From Amaurobius ferox (lineage: Eukaryota > Arthropoda > Arachnida > Araneae > Amaurobiidae), in NCBI GenBank assembly GCA_951213105.1, contig OX578150.1, positions 21,492,022-21,556,021 of the forward strand: 64,000 nucleotides of DNA, read 5' to 3'. The translations under genes and the position numbers were made by a program. Positions 53,439-64,000 of the stretch are shown one piece after another (the first letter of the stretch is position 1; each line of letters begins with the position of its first letter). The notes beneath the pieces are model-generated. The model saw nothing but the letters and a program-made list of their open reading frames with translations. It was not told the DNA's origin and did not search any database.

Positions 53439-54213
53439 AACAGATTTCTCGTTTATATTTAAAATTGCGGTTGCATTGGCTGCCTCTTGGCCTATAGGAG
53501 ATCTATAGGTGACTGCTGATATCAATTTGCAACAGCAATCACCTATTGTTAAAATATCTTCTGCGACATTATTTATTTGAAAACTACTATATGCGAAGCG
53601 GGAACAATAAGGTTCCAATTCAATTATTAAAAGTTCACTTGACTTTTTAATTATAAATTTACTAACTGGCTGTAATTTACATTTTTTGCATCTTATATCT
53701 TTAGTTTCTGGTCTATGTTTAAAATCTAATAATTTGGAATATAATTTGTTTATTTCTGTAATTTCACTATCAACAGTTAGTTTTAGCATATTTATAAAAT
53801 CCTCGCCTGAACCTAATTCACTGAATTTAGTGCACCTGACTAGCATTTTCAAAACTAAACCTGTTAATTTTTTTAATGACTCACTTTTATTAATTAAGCA
53901 GTCCATAAAATATGGCGACCGAGCACCAATACCCTGGTCAGAGGGAGAGCCAACAAAACTTAATATTTCATTTTAATTTAACAGTTTTTTAGTATTATAT
54001 TGTTCAATTAATTTTTTAATTGATGATGGTGTTTCTTTTCCTTTCATTTTATATCTAAAAGTTTCAGAATTCAGTAATAACTGCAAACATGAATTTCCAA
54101 AACATGTTCCACCAGTATGCACAAACCCAGAAACGTTAAGAGAAAGAGCTGTAGATGCATAGTCTGAAGAATTAATCATTTTCTGAAAATAAGTATTGAG
54201 TGACTTAATGAAA
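53439..54213 (-). pseudogene. Ubiquitin-specific-protease-like protein relic, copy 2
   Basis: Tandem duplicate of 52672-53438, closely similar. The start frame 54179-53973 is MINSSDYASTALSLNVSGFV, then GGTCFGNSCLQLLLNSE, the best preserved Cys box. After a stop at LLN the frame 53906-53433 repeats MDCLINKSESLKKLTGLVLK through QEAANATAILNINEKSVK, where the His of copy 1's AAHATAF is Asn. Both copies end at aaaataagtattgagt, marking a duplication unit of about 770 bp. Function unknown; possibly cargo of a transposon or a captured host gene. Confidence 0.5.
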
Positions 54214-54332
54214 TTAAAAGTTTTACTAAAACTTGAAAGAAAAGGAAAATATTGAAATTTAATATGATTACCTCTTTAGTTCTTGAAGCAAATAAACATG
54301 AGGAATGAAACATTTGTCAAACAGTGGCAGGG

Positions 54333-54720
54333 TTGCAAAAAAGCCGGCTAAAATTAATAAAAGCCACGCCGGTGGCTTTTATTGGTTTTAACCGGCTTTT
54401 ATTGGCCAAAATTGGCTTCTTTTGGGCTAAAATTGGCTTTGTTTTGTAAAAAAGCGTGAAGGTTTTTAATTTTAAATTACACATTTTTAAGTGTTCTTTA
54501 ACTAATTTTAAAGGAATTTTATTAGGTTAAAATTTAATAAATAACTTTATTTCTCAATAATGGAAACATTAATATTGGAATACCGGCTAGTGATTTGTTG
54601 CTTGCAAAAAAGCCAGCTAAATTTTAAAAAGGTATACCAATTGCTTTACTTGGTTTACATTGGCCTTTAACACATTTTTTAAAAAATGTTATTGCTTTAA
54701 AGCGCCATCTGGGGGACCTC
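54333..54720. mobile_element. hAT-type MITE fragments
   Basis: cagtggcagggttgcaaaaa then agccggct at 54333 is a typical hAT-like terminus, followed by several attggctttt/accggctttt repeats. A second, shorter copy of the same end (ttgcaaaaaagccagctaaa) starts near 54600 in the same orientation. No matching opposite end was found, so these are partial or nested copies. Confidence 0.5.
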
Positions 54721-55249
54721 TCAGTAAGAAAGGACACAGTAAGAAAGTTTTCTTTTCTAAAAATGGTTTTGAACTCTCTAAAACATAAATACATGTGCAA
54801 AGTATAAAGAATATTAAAATTGTTAAGGGGGTTCTGGACCAGCAGGAGCTATACTTTAAGATGGATACTTCCCCATGTTAAAGGGCTTCATCAGTTACAC
54901 GCTTCAATCTTCACCTTCCATTTTAATGTATGGCCGTTTTAGTGCTATTGCTAGATAGTATAGCTCCTCCAAATATCAACCTATGTCAATTTTGTTTTCA
55001 GGATCTCAAAGCTATAGAAATTGAAGTTTGCGTCTCGATTATACTTTTGTTTAAATAATTGTTAAGTATTTTTAACAAGTTATTGAAATTGCGAGTCACT
55101 AAGAAAAGTCAAAACTAAAAGTTTAACCGTCTTTTACCAATTTGTATTTCATAATACTGGAATTTAAAAAACGCAGTGCACATTAATAGAATTCTAGCTT
55201 TCGATAGATGCCTAAATTTTTGCGCTATCATAAATATATTTTCAGCAAT
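54721..55249. other. Unassigned spacer
   Basis: AT-rich DNA between the hAT-type fragments and the truncated 3' side of LINE copy B3. No LINE reverse transcriptase follows, so B3 is interrupted at about 55250. Confidence 0.4.
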
Positions 55250-58200
55250 GTTTAACTGAAGCAAATATTGATCTGAAAAAAATTGTATTTTGCTTTCCCC
55301 CCTTTCTTTTTTCCTTAACTCCTTTGGAGTGGATAAGCTGGACTTCCTTGACTTCCACAGAAGGGTTTTCCACACTATCATGGCATCTTTAGACTGTGGA
55401 AGAAGGGTACTCGACAGAATACCCATCACTCTGGACATCCTCGACATCATCAGAAGGGTCACCAAGAGCTCCATCTCCAATGGATACGTCTATCCATCTG
55501 AAGTGGTAGTTCAAAATTTCCACAACCGATTCTGAAGGGTACTTCGTTCGAGTGCCATCTCCTCTGAGTATACAACTCGTTATGGGTTCTTTGTGAAGTT
55601 TGTTCTTTATCATTTTATAATGTATTCCAAATGTATTATTTTTCATCACGCTATCTAGTTAACTTTTAAAGTTTTCTTGTTTGGCTTTTACAATTTCCTT
55701 TTTATAATTTGTAAACTGTTTGTTAAAATGCGTCCTCTTAATTTTACGGACCATTTCATCTTTTTCACTTTGAAATAATCTTCTCATCGCTCTTGTTTTA
55801 CTTCTCATAGTCTCTAACTTGGGAGTCCACCAAACTGCATTTGGTTTAGATTTCCTTTTTCCACGCTTAATATACTTTTTGCAAATATTTTCCAACTCAT
55901 CCTCAATTACATCCAAATATTGAATTAATTTTTCACATCCGTAATTTCGATTTTGTCCATATTGTGTACCAATTTTGATATATCAGCTTCGGCATCTAGC
56001 CAATTCAAACTACTTATCTTCCCTCTATTGGAACTTGTTTTCCTAGGGGTACTATCCAGTATTTTAAATTGCATAAGATTGTGGTCACTTAAAGTGATTT
56101 TGTCCCAAATTTCCCACTCTTTTATATTTTGTCCTAAATCTTTGGTTAGATTAAGTGTATCCAACTAATTCCCTTTGTACTTGAGTACGTGGGTTTACTA
56201 TTTGGATCATTTTCAATGTTCAAATCATATTTTTCTATGAATTCCATTAGCATTTCTCCTCTTGCATCTTGATTTCTTGGGCTCCATGCTGGGGACTTTA
56301 TATTAAGGTATCCACATATAATTATTTTACAATCAATATATCTATTTACTAGCAATTTTAGTTCGTTTATTTTAACATTTATGTCTTCTGATGGGGGTGA
56401 ATATACAGAAATTAATAAATATTTTTCTCCATTCCATTCCAAGGAGATAGCAATTACATCTCTATCCACTTTTATTGTATTGTATTTAATATTTTTATTA
56501 ATTACGATAGCCGATCTTGGTCGATTACAATCTGCACAAACTTGGAAATTTAGTGGAAAAGCCACTATCTTATTATTAAAATAATAAGGTTCATTTAAGA
56601 AACCAAAGTCTATATTTTAATTTATCATATCCTGAGACAATTGTTGATTAGCCGCTTTTGCATGGTTTAGGTTTAACAAAACACAACTCAACCCAGCGGG
56701 AAGAGCGCTATTCGTCATAGTCAATCTTGGACGCTACAAAATTGAGTTCTTATAGATAGATTGGACAATTTGTATCCACACAACAATAGTCAGTCTCAAA
56801 TTTAGATCTATACTTATCGCTATGCTTTATGCAATTTATACACTTAGTGGATTTGTCACAATCTGCTATTTTATGTGACAAGTCTCCACAATTTTTACAA
56901 GCTTCTTCACTTCTACAATATTTGCCAATATGTCCAAATTTGAAACACTTAAAGCAAATTGTTGCTCTGATATACTCTCTTATGTCAACCCGGCTCCAAC
57001 CGAGATTGATTTTTTTCCCTATTTAACAATAACTTAAAAGTTATTGGATCAACTAATGTAATCTAATTATTTCCCTTTCTGCCTTTGAAGCTAAATTTAA
57101 TTTCAATTTCTGCAGTATCCAAAACCTTTTTGTTTTGATTTAGTATATCCTGTTTTAAGGTATATGTTCCATGGCAAATATGGAACATTGTGAATTGTGG
57201 AGGGAGTGCAACCTCTAAAGATGGTCCCTGTGCTACTTCCACAATACTTATACATTTCCCTTGGTCAACACCTGCAAAAGGGTGAACAAGCAATGTTTCT
57301 GCGAAAAATGGACAGAGATGGCTCAGTTACAGAGGAGCTCACAGCAGGGCGCTTTTGGGGAGAGCTGACCCTTGACCGTTTCCGGCCGCACGTGCGCCCA
57401 GGTTCATGGGAACTTTGGCACGGCTGCCAAACATTAATTCTTGGGTGTTCACCAACCCTCTGTCATGCAGCACCCAATAGCTAGCATGTAACTATACACC
57501 GACCTATGGGAAAATGCAAGGGCTTCGGTTTCAAACCAATGGAAATCAGCAGCGTAGCCTTGTAGGAGGTGTTAATTTTCAGTGTGCGAGAGAGAGATAG
57601 TTTTTTTATAGTAGAATTGATTTTCTGATGCCGAGCAGCGAGGTCCTGATTTTGTAGGACTGACTTTTCCCCGAGTCCGAGACGAGCCCAGTGGACCCCA
57701 TGATGGGACTCTGACGCCTCCCGATACTCTGATGCTCTATGTCCGGCGAGATGCCGAAGGTTTGCCATGCATGTACTTTTACATACTTTATTGCTGGCAC
57801 AAAACGAACTTTCTCTCTCGAGAACCTTTTTGAATAATAGCTTAATATGCAGATAATTTTTGAAATTCATTATTGAAAATTTGTTAATTATAACGGAACC
57901 TATATTTTGCACAGAGATGCTGTCTGGGGTTAATCATGTTTATGTTAGGATGTTAATAGAATATCTTTTGTTATTTTGTGTGTCAATAAATATTGTTATT
58001 GCTTTATATCATGTCCGCTGTCCTCATTTCCCATTCATAATTTCTAATATATTATTGTTTGTTTACCTGTATTTTTAATCGACACAGCCAATGTCGAAGA
58101 TCTCTCTTTTATCGATAATAATGATTTTTTGCGTTCTGACCGGACGTGTGGTGAAAATCCACGCAACAGTATCTTTATTGTATTCTAAGTCCACGTCATA

Positions 58201-58686
58201 TAATAATAATTGTGGATACCTCTTTTTTGGCTTTTCAATCGTGAATTCACCTTTTAATTGATCTGATTCCGCAAACTCATTAATGGGTTTATGTTATATC
58301 CTCTTTGGTGTTCGTCTCAATCAATATATCCCCTCTACAAATCTTCTTTATTGCTTTCACCCCAATATTCAACTTTTTGGGATCTATCAAGTTTTATACT
58401 TCCTTTTTAGTATTTTCTGAATTTTTAACAGTTTTCGGTAACACGGTAACCACGTGAATAGGAGGTCTGCTTTTAGACCTCACTCTTTTTTCCTGTCTTT
58501 CTCTTTGCACTAACTTTTGAGCATAGGTTGTCACTACACTTCTGCTTCTATCAATTTTCTTAGACTTCTCATTGGCAATGATTTTTTGTTGTTCTATAAT
58601 TATTTTTAGAAGATTGCTCAATTCTTCTCTAATTTTAATTTGTGGGCCCACATTTACTTTTTGCGACACAATAGTAGCTATTATGT
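55250..58686 (-). pseudogene. LINE family B, copy B3: gag and endonuclease
   Basis: Minus strand. It starts exactly at the cassette edge with a coiled, Lys-rich gag start (IREELSNLLKIIIEQQKIIA), then KKLNIGVKAIKKICRGDILI. Gag resumes at about 57110 with ITLVDPITFKLLLNREK. The CCHC knuckles are CFKCFKFGHIGKYC, CKNCGDLSHKIADC and a third Cys cluster. The endonuclease starts at about 56710 (LNLNHAKAANQQ) and runs to 56146 with SVYSPPSED, IICGYLNIKSPAW (usually GDFN; the catalytic Asp is Tyr) and ARGEMLMEFI. LSDHNLMQFKI (SDH motif) lies at 56095. The linker to RT (AVWWTPKLETMRSKTRAMRR) ends near 55250; RT and RNase H are missing. Several stops. Confidence 0.8.
57170..58165. other. About 1 kb of foreign sequence inside the B3 gag
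   Basis: Gag similarity stops near 58165 after QLLLYDVDLEYN and resumes by about 57130. The intervening DNA is locally GC-rich (57230-57480 and 57640-57780) and contains unrecognised frames on both strands (143 residues minus, 95 residues plus). I could not find inverted ends. It may be an unidentified insertion or a diverged gag segment. Confidence 0.4.
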
Positions 58687-59047
58687 TTTCTTGGGAGGTA
58701 GAGAGTAAGCAATATGGAGCAATGGGAGAGTAAGCAATATGGAGCAATGGGAGAGTAAGCAATATGGAGCAATGGGAGAGTAAGCAACATGGAGCAATGG
58801 GAGGTAGAGAGTAACTCTAAAAGAAACCCCGACCCACCTGAAGGTACACGGGAAAGAAACAATGTCGTTACGATAGCGCTCCCAGGACACCAGGGCAAGG
58901 CCAAGAGACCTGTACCATCCTCTCCAGCCACCCAACACACCAGCGGCAAGCCAAGAGGACGGCGGGCGCCAAAACAACAAAACAGCAAAGCCCAGGGTAA
59001 ACGTGTCCTGCCATCTGGAGAGAATCATCCTCTGATGGGTCCCTCAA
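58687..59047 (-). mobile_element. GC-rich LINE cassette, copy B, with four 25-bp repeats
   Basis: Minus strand: starts ttttgagggacccatcagag after AATAAA, contains gtgtacct and ggtgggtcggggttt, and ends actctctacc. Next to B3 it carries four tandem copies of ccattgctccatattgctta with ctctc (58690-58800) before the junction. See copies A, C and D. Confidence 0.7.
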
Positions 59048-60666
59048 AACTTTATTTGAATCAATTTACAATACAAAATACATCTCCCTTCATTTAGGGA
59101 TACTTTCTTTTCTTCATAAATCTTCCATTAATTTAATGCAATCATATCAACTTCTATCAATTCTAAATAAAAGACAAGATAATATATATACATAACAATA
59201 AGTAACTCCTGGTTACCAAAACAAATACAACCAACTTGGTTGCTAAAATAACGAATAACAAAATACATATACTAAATTTCATTCAACAATAAATTTCTTA
59301 CAAAATATCATAAACATATTTACAAACTTAATCTGCAATACAATCTTAAAAATCTATCTATACAATATCCACTCCTAATTCATTTCCAAAGATAAAACAT
59401 TTTTCATGATTTCTTTAACGCCTGTTCTACACTTATGTAACAGACACAAATTAAAAATATTTACATTTTTATAATTCAAAGAGAAGTAAGTACTTCTAAT
59501 GAGGTCCCAAAGTTCACATTCATATATTGTGTGATTAACAGTTCCATCAGATTTTCCACACTGACATCTTTTATCTTTTCCGAAGAATCTACTTTGGTAG
59601 TCTTTAAAAGCTCCATGTCCCGTCAGGACTTGATTCAAGTAAAAATCTCCGTATAGCCGTTTCGTAGATACTCTTCTAATTTCGTTGTGCAACTTCTTCC
59701 CCTCTCGACACTCGTCTCATCTCTCTTGCCATTTCTCAATTGATTCCACTTGTATTTTCTTCTTAATTTGTTGTTTGCTCCATTTGAAAAAGTAATTTAT
59801 TTCTGTTTTTTCTGTTGCACCTTTTGCAAGCTCATCTGCCTTTTCATTTCCAATTATTCCTATATGGGCTTTTACCCAATGTAATTCGATAATATCTTTG
59901 TTTTGAACCAATTCTTCTTTCAATTGTAAAATTTCCTTATTATTATTTTCGTAAGAACACAGTGCCTGAAGTACCGACCTTGAGTCGGTGCAAATGTGCA
60001 CTTTATCATATTTTTGCTTTGATATATACTTTGTTGCTTTACTTAAAGCATAAAATTCCGCATTGTACACAGTTGTTGTGTCGTTCAATCTATATTGTTC
60101 ACTGTTGTTGTTGTTGAGACCCAGACCGTCCGACCTACCAGAAAGGTGTAAGGTAACTGAAATATTGTTCACTGTGTCGAATTTCATCTTCTTGATATTC
60201 TACAAAAGCACAGCCTACTCTTCCATTTATTTTTGATTCATCTGTATAGATGGTCCTTTGTCCATTATTAGGAATTTTGTCATTCCAACTCAAAATCTGT
60301 TCTTTCCAAGGAGGTTTTTTTAGAATAACTCAATTGCTCCATCTCTGTACATTCGATGATTTCATATCCGATCATCATACTTTCATTCCAATGTGCACTT
60401 TTGTAAAGAGTAGTTTCTCTTTTTAACTTTAAGTCTAGGGGTAAACATCCCGCTAAAACTTGTAGATCCATATTGGATGTTGTTCGATAACACTTGGTTA
60501 TAGTCAACAAAGCGATTCTTCGAATCTGGTTCACTTTATCATTTATCCTTCTTACGTCTCTGTACCATATTTCCGCTCCGTACGAAATACATTTTTCCAC
60601 TGCCTTTAAGTAGATTTCTTTTCTTATTTCGGGTCTAAGTCCCCATGTAGCTCTTATAATTCTATT
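59048..60666 (-). pseudogene. LINE family B, copy B2: RT thumb, RNase H, knuckle, 3' UTR
   Basis: Minus strand; begins abruptly after the cassette with NRIIRATWGLRPEIRKEIYL (RT thumb), then ISYGAEIWYRDVRRI and LLTITKCYRTTSNMDLQVLA. RNase H is interrupted by the 56-bp SINE fragment at 60106-60161, then continues with EFYALSKATKYISKQKYDKV, HICTDSRSVLQAL and HWVKAHIGIIGNEKADELAK, so its D, E, D and H positions are largely present. The end, FYLNQVLTGHGAF through CQCGKSDGTVNHTIYEC, stops at 59375. A 3' UTR of about 300 bases ends in cctaaatgaaggg and AATAAA. A frameshift lies near 60280 and another near 59700. Confidence 0.8.
60092..60175 (-). mobile_element. 56-bp 3'-terminal fragment of the 5S-SINE with 14-bp target duplication
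   Basis: 60106-60161 reads tgttgttgttgagacccaga then ccgtccgacctaccagaaag, the reverse of the SINE tail, flanked by atattgttcactgt at 60092-60105 and 60162-60175. It interrupts the RNase H of LINE copy B2 and shows that the SINE machinery acted after B2 inserted. Confidence 0.9.
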
Positions 60667-60958
60667 TAGGTAGAGAGTAACTCTCAAAAGGAAACACCGA
60701 CCCACCCGAAGGTACACGGGAAAGATACTCCATCGCTGCGACAGCACGCCCAGCACAAGAGAGCGAGGCCAAGCGGCCCCGCGGCCCGAACCAGCCATCC
60801 CAGCCACACAACACCCAAAACAGGCCGAGAGGAAGGTGGGCACCAACCCAAGAAGACAGCGAAGCCCAGGGCAAACGCGTCCTGCCATCTGGAGAGAGTC
60901 ATCCTCTGATGGGTCCCTCAACTTTATTAAATTCCATTCAAATACATAATACAATTCC
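60667..60958 (-). mobile_element. GC-rich LINE cassette, copy C
   Basis: Minus strand: follows AATAAA of copy B1 with gttgagggacccatcagagg and atgactctctccagatggca. It is GC-rich in the middle and ends with gagagttactctctacc at the B2 body. An open frame from 60954 runs through the cassette into the B2 body in frame. Confidence 0.75.
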
Positions 60959-63342
60959 CTTCATTTAGGGATAACTATAATATTACAAAAATCTTCCATC
61001 AAAATACAATCATTTCGACTACAAGAGAACAAGTAATACTTTCTTAGCAATAATAATAAAACTATATACATCAAAGTAACACCTGGTTACTAAAATAATA
61101 CACAATCTACTAGATTGATAAAATAACAAAATATTTATACATCATTTTCAATTATCTAATATATTATAATCATTTTACAATAAAATTCAATACATCCATC
61201 TATAGTATTTACTCCAAATTCATTTCCATAGCCAACACATTTTTCATAATCTCTATAACTCCTTTCCTGCATTTAGATAATAGGCACAAATTAAGAATAT
61301 TTACATTGACATAGTTTATAGGAAAATAAGTTTTCCTAATAGAATCCCAAAATCCACATTCGTAAATCGTATGTTTTACAGTTCCATCCGATTTTCCACA
61401 TTGGCAACTTTTGTCTTTTCCAAAGAATCTATTTTGGTAATTCTTGAAAGCTCCATGTCCCGTCAGCACTTGGTTTATATAGAAATCTCCACATAATCTT
61501 TTCGTTGAAACTTTTCCAAATTCGTTGTATAATTTTTTCCCCACTCGATTTTCTTCCCATCTTTGTTGCCAATTCTTGGTTGATTCCAATTCCAACTTCT
61601 TTATTTGCTGCTTGCTCCATTTAAAGGAATAACTAATTTCAGTTTTTCCTGTTGCCCCTTTTGCCAGTTCGTCTGCTTTTTCATTTCCAATTATTCCGAC
61701 ATGGGCTTTTACCCAGTGTAATTTAATACTTTCCGTATTTTGTATCAATTCATCTTTTAGTCTTAAGACTTCTTCATTATTATTTTCATAAGAGCTTAAA
61801 GCCTGTAACACAGATCTTGAATCTGTGCAAATATGTGTACTTTCAAATTTCTGTTTTAAAATATATTCTACTGCTTTGCTTATGGCGTAAAGCTCTGCAT
61901 TATGCACCGTTGAAGTATCATTTAACCTATGTTGTTCTTGATATTGAATTCTACCTTCTTTATACTCTACAAATGCACATCCCACTTTTCCATTGATTTT
62001 TGAACCATCTGTATAGATAATCCTTTGTTCCTTGTTTGGAATTTCATCATCCCAGTTCAATGTTTGTTCTTTCCAGGGAGGTTTCTTCGAAAAACTCAAT
62101 TGTTCTGTATCTTTATGTTCAATTATTTCTTCTCCTATCAAAATGTTTTCTTCCCAATGAAATCCTCTGTAAAGAGTAGTTTCTCTTTTTAGTTTCAAGT
62201 CTAATGGCAAACATCCCGCTAGAACTTGAAGATCCAAGTTGGATGTTGTTTTATAAGACTTTGTTATAGACAACAACGCTATTCTCTGGATCTGAATCAA
62301 TTTATCATTTATCCTCCTTATGTCTCTGTACCATATTTCAGCTCCATATGAGATGAATTTTTCAACCGCCTTTAAGTATATTTCTTTTCTGATTTCAGGT
62401 TTAAGTCCCCATGTTGCTCTTACGATCCTGTTTAATTTTCCATGAAAATTCAGTACTTTGTTTTTCACTTCGTTTAAGTGTGATGTCCAAAAAAATTTTG
62501 GGTCAAATTGCACACCCAAATACTTCAGATTTTTATCATAGCTAATTCTTTTCCCATATAATTTTATATCAGGAAAACATGTAATTGTTTTCTTATAAGG
62601 GAACATTATGTATTTACACTTTTCTCTGCTAAATTTTAAGCTAAATTTAGCAGCCCAATCTTCCAACTTTTTAATAGCAGAAGTTCCTATTCCTCCTAGT
62701 AAGTAGGAAGCTCTTGCCAAAATTATAATTGCAATATCATCTGCAAAAGCCTGTATTTTAACTTCATCGTTATTAAAATCGATTTTTAAGGCCTCATCCA
62801 TAATGATAAGCCACAAGATCGGAGCCAAACTCGATCCTTGAGGGACTCCAATATCGTAATTCAAATAAGTATTCGATTCTTCGATATAAACTTTTCTTTC
62901 ATTTAAAAAACTATTTACTATTTTCCTTAATTTCAAAGGTAAGGAATATTATTTGTTCATCTGTTTTTCCACATCCTGTTTCCTAACAGTATTAAAAGCA
63001 TTTTGTATGTCAAGAGATATTAAACAGGTAATCTTATTATTATTTTTATTTACAAATCTACTTTCCACAATAGTCTTTAATGCATCTATTGTGCTTCTAT
63101 TTTTCCTAAATCCATATTGATTTTCACTTAACTGATTATTAAGGCAGAAGCTCATCCTGTTGGTAATAATCTTGTCCAAAACCTTTCCTCAAACCGGTAA
63201 TAGACAAATAGGTCTATAAGAACTCGGCTTTTTGCGATCTTTGCCTTCTTTAGGAATTAAAACCACCTTAGCTACTTTCCAAACATCTGGAAAAATAGAA
63301 TATTCCCAGCATTTATTCATAATGTTTAAAAACCATTGCCTA
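60959..63342 (-). pseudogene. LINE family B, copy B1: reverse transcriptase and RNase H, nearly intact
   Basis: Minus strand; starts at the cassette with RQWFLNIMNKCWEYSIFPDV, then VVLIPKEGKDRKKPSSYRPI and CLISLDIQNAFNTVRKQDVE (motif A). After a frameshift near 62945 a 575-residue frame (62936-61209) covers IGVPQGSSLAPILWLIIMDE (motif B) and IQAFADDIAIII (motif C). RNase H follows with IYTDGSKINGKVGCAF (D), HNAELYAI (E), CTDSRSVLQAL (D) and HVGIIGNEKADELAKGAT. It ends with FYINQVLTGHGAF and CQCGKSDGTVKHTIYEC. There is also a stop at 63187. RNase H plus a C-terminal knuckle fits the I/R1 group. It is the best preserved mobile gene in the window. Confidence 0.9.
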
Positions 63343-64000
63343 GGTAGAGAGTAACTCAAATAAGTACGCCGACCCACCCGAAGGTACACGGAAGAGATGC
63401 TTCGTCGCTGCAATAGCGCACCCAGGACACCAGGCCGTGGCCAAAGCCACGGCGCTCCACCCCATCCGCACGCCGCCAGCCAAGACCAAACGCGCGGGCA
63501 GGGGGCACAAGACGCCAAAAACCAGCCCGGGCAACCACGGACTACGATCTGTGAGAGTCATCCTCTGAAGGTCCCTCACACTTTATTAACACAAATACAA
63601 ATAATACAAAAACCCTTCATTTAGGGTTGAGCCAATCCTTCCTTCAATCTTAAGGAGAATAAATACCATAACTATGGTAAAAAATTATTCTTAATCCAAC
63701 TCGGATTTAAACATAACAATAATACAATGCAATTCAATATAACAACAATTATACAATGCCCTTCAATATAATGTAATAACAGTACAATGCAAATCAAAAT
63801 TCAATACATTAACAATACAATGCAATTCATAATCCAATTCACAATTTATAAGCCATCATAATAACTTACACAACGTTCAATACATGTTACTAATAATTTC
63901 AATAATTACATTTCATTTTACATTTCTTAATTCATAAAACCATCTTATATACAGTATTCCATCATAATAACACAATCAATCACAATATAAAAGGATAAAA
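63343..64000 (-). mobile_element. LINE family B, copy B0: 3' UTR and cassette D
   Basis: Minus strand. 64000-63586 is an AT-rich 3' UTR-like stretch with repeated acaatgcaattca-type blocks. It ends cctaaatgaagggtttttg and AATAAAG as in B1 and B2. The cassette (63585-63343) follows with gagggaccttcagaggatga and ends agttactctctacc, directly joined to B1. The coding body must lie beyond the right edge. Confidence 0.65.

Noticed and set aside
57197..57484. 95-residue + strand ORF
   Set aside because: No recognisable similarity, and it lies in a block of unknown origin inside LINE gag.

Overview
This is a repeat-dominated, AT-rich stretch of an animal nuclear genome, most likely an arthropod. 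An arachnid is possible, but that is only an impression from the style of the non-LTR retrotransposons. There are no operons, no ribosome-binding sites, and no tight gene packing. Nearly every recognisable coding signal is a decayed transposable element.

Host gene: two small exons fit together in phase on the + strand. They are a first coding exon at 23275-23308 (ATG plus five codons, then GT) and a 102-base exon at 41415-41516 flanked by AG and GT. Together they encode the start of class III alcohol dehydrogenase (S-(hydroxymethyl)glutathione dehydrogenase, Adh5/Fdh). The 18.1 kb between them is an intron filled with transposons. I did not find the next exon (the zinc-ligand Cys-His-Thr-Asp region), so the following intron probably continues past the right edge.

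Layout: 1-5.1 kb is unannotated AT-rich DNA with small hairpins and a minisatellite. 5.2-9.7 kb is a Penelope-like element with its GIY-YIG domain before the RT (the Naiad arrangement), with long direct repeats. 10.0-11.1, 12.4-13.9, 19.2-20.8, 25.8-26.4 and 38.3-39.7 kb are five dead Tc1/mariner copies. 19.6-19.9 and 21.2-21.9 kb hold a 5S-rRNA-derived SINE, with very short fragments of it at 7.76 and 60.1 kb. 26.4-28.3 kb is a Ty3/gypsy-like gag/protease relic. 29.8-34.0 kb is an Academ-like DNA transposon with an XPG/PIN-type nuclease region. 35.0-36.3 kb is a Jockey/CR1-like RT relic. 37.5-37.9 kb is an EEP-endonuclease relic. 39.9-40.9 kb is a second Naiad fragment. 43.0-44.1 and 45.8-49.6 kb are R1/I-group LINEs with RNase H. 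The second of these is split by a 1.3 kb TTAA-flanked element with internal 190-bp tandem repeats. 49.6-52.5 kb is a hAT transposon. 52.5-54.2 kb is a tandemly duplicated, USP-like peptidase relic. 55.2-64.0 kb is a head-to-tail chain of LINE copies separated by one recurring GC-rich cassette.

The most unusual points are the LINE chain with a constant cassette joined to variable body truncations, and the 5S-SINE insertions with repeated 14-bp target duplications that all begin ACA. A SINE-spacer-SINE chimera within one target duplication, the permuted PLE, and the USP-like tandem duplicate also stand out. I could not run alignments, so family names rest on motifs read by eye.
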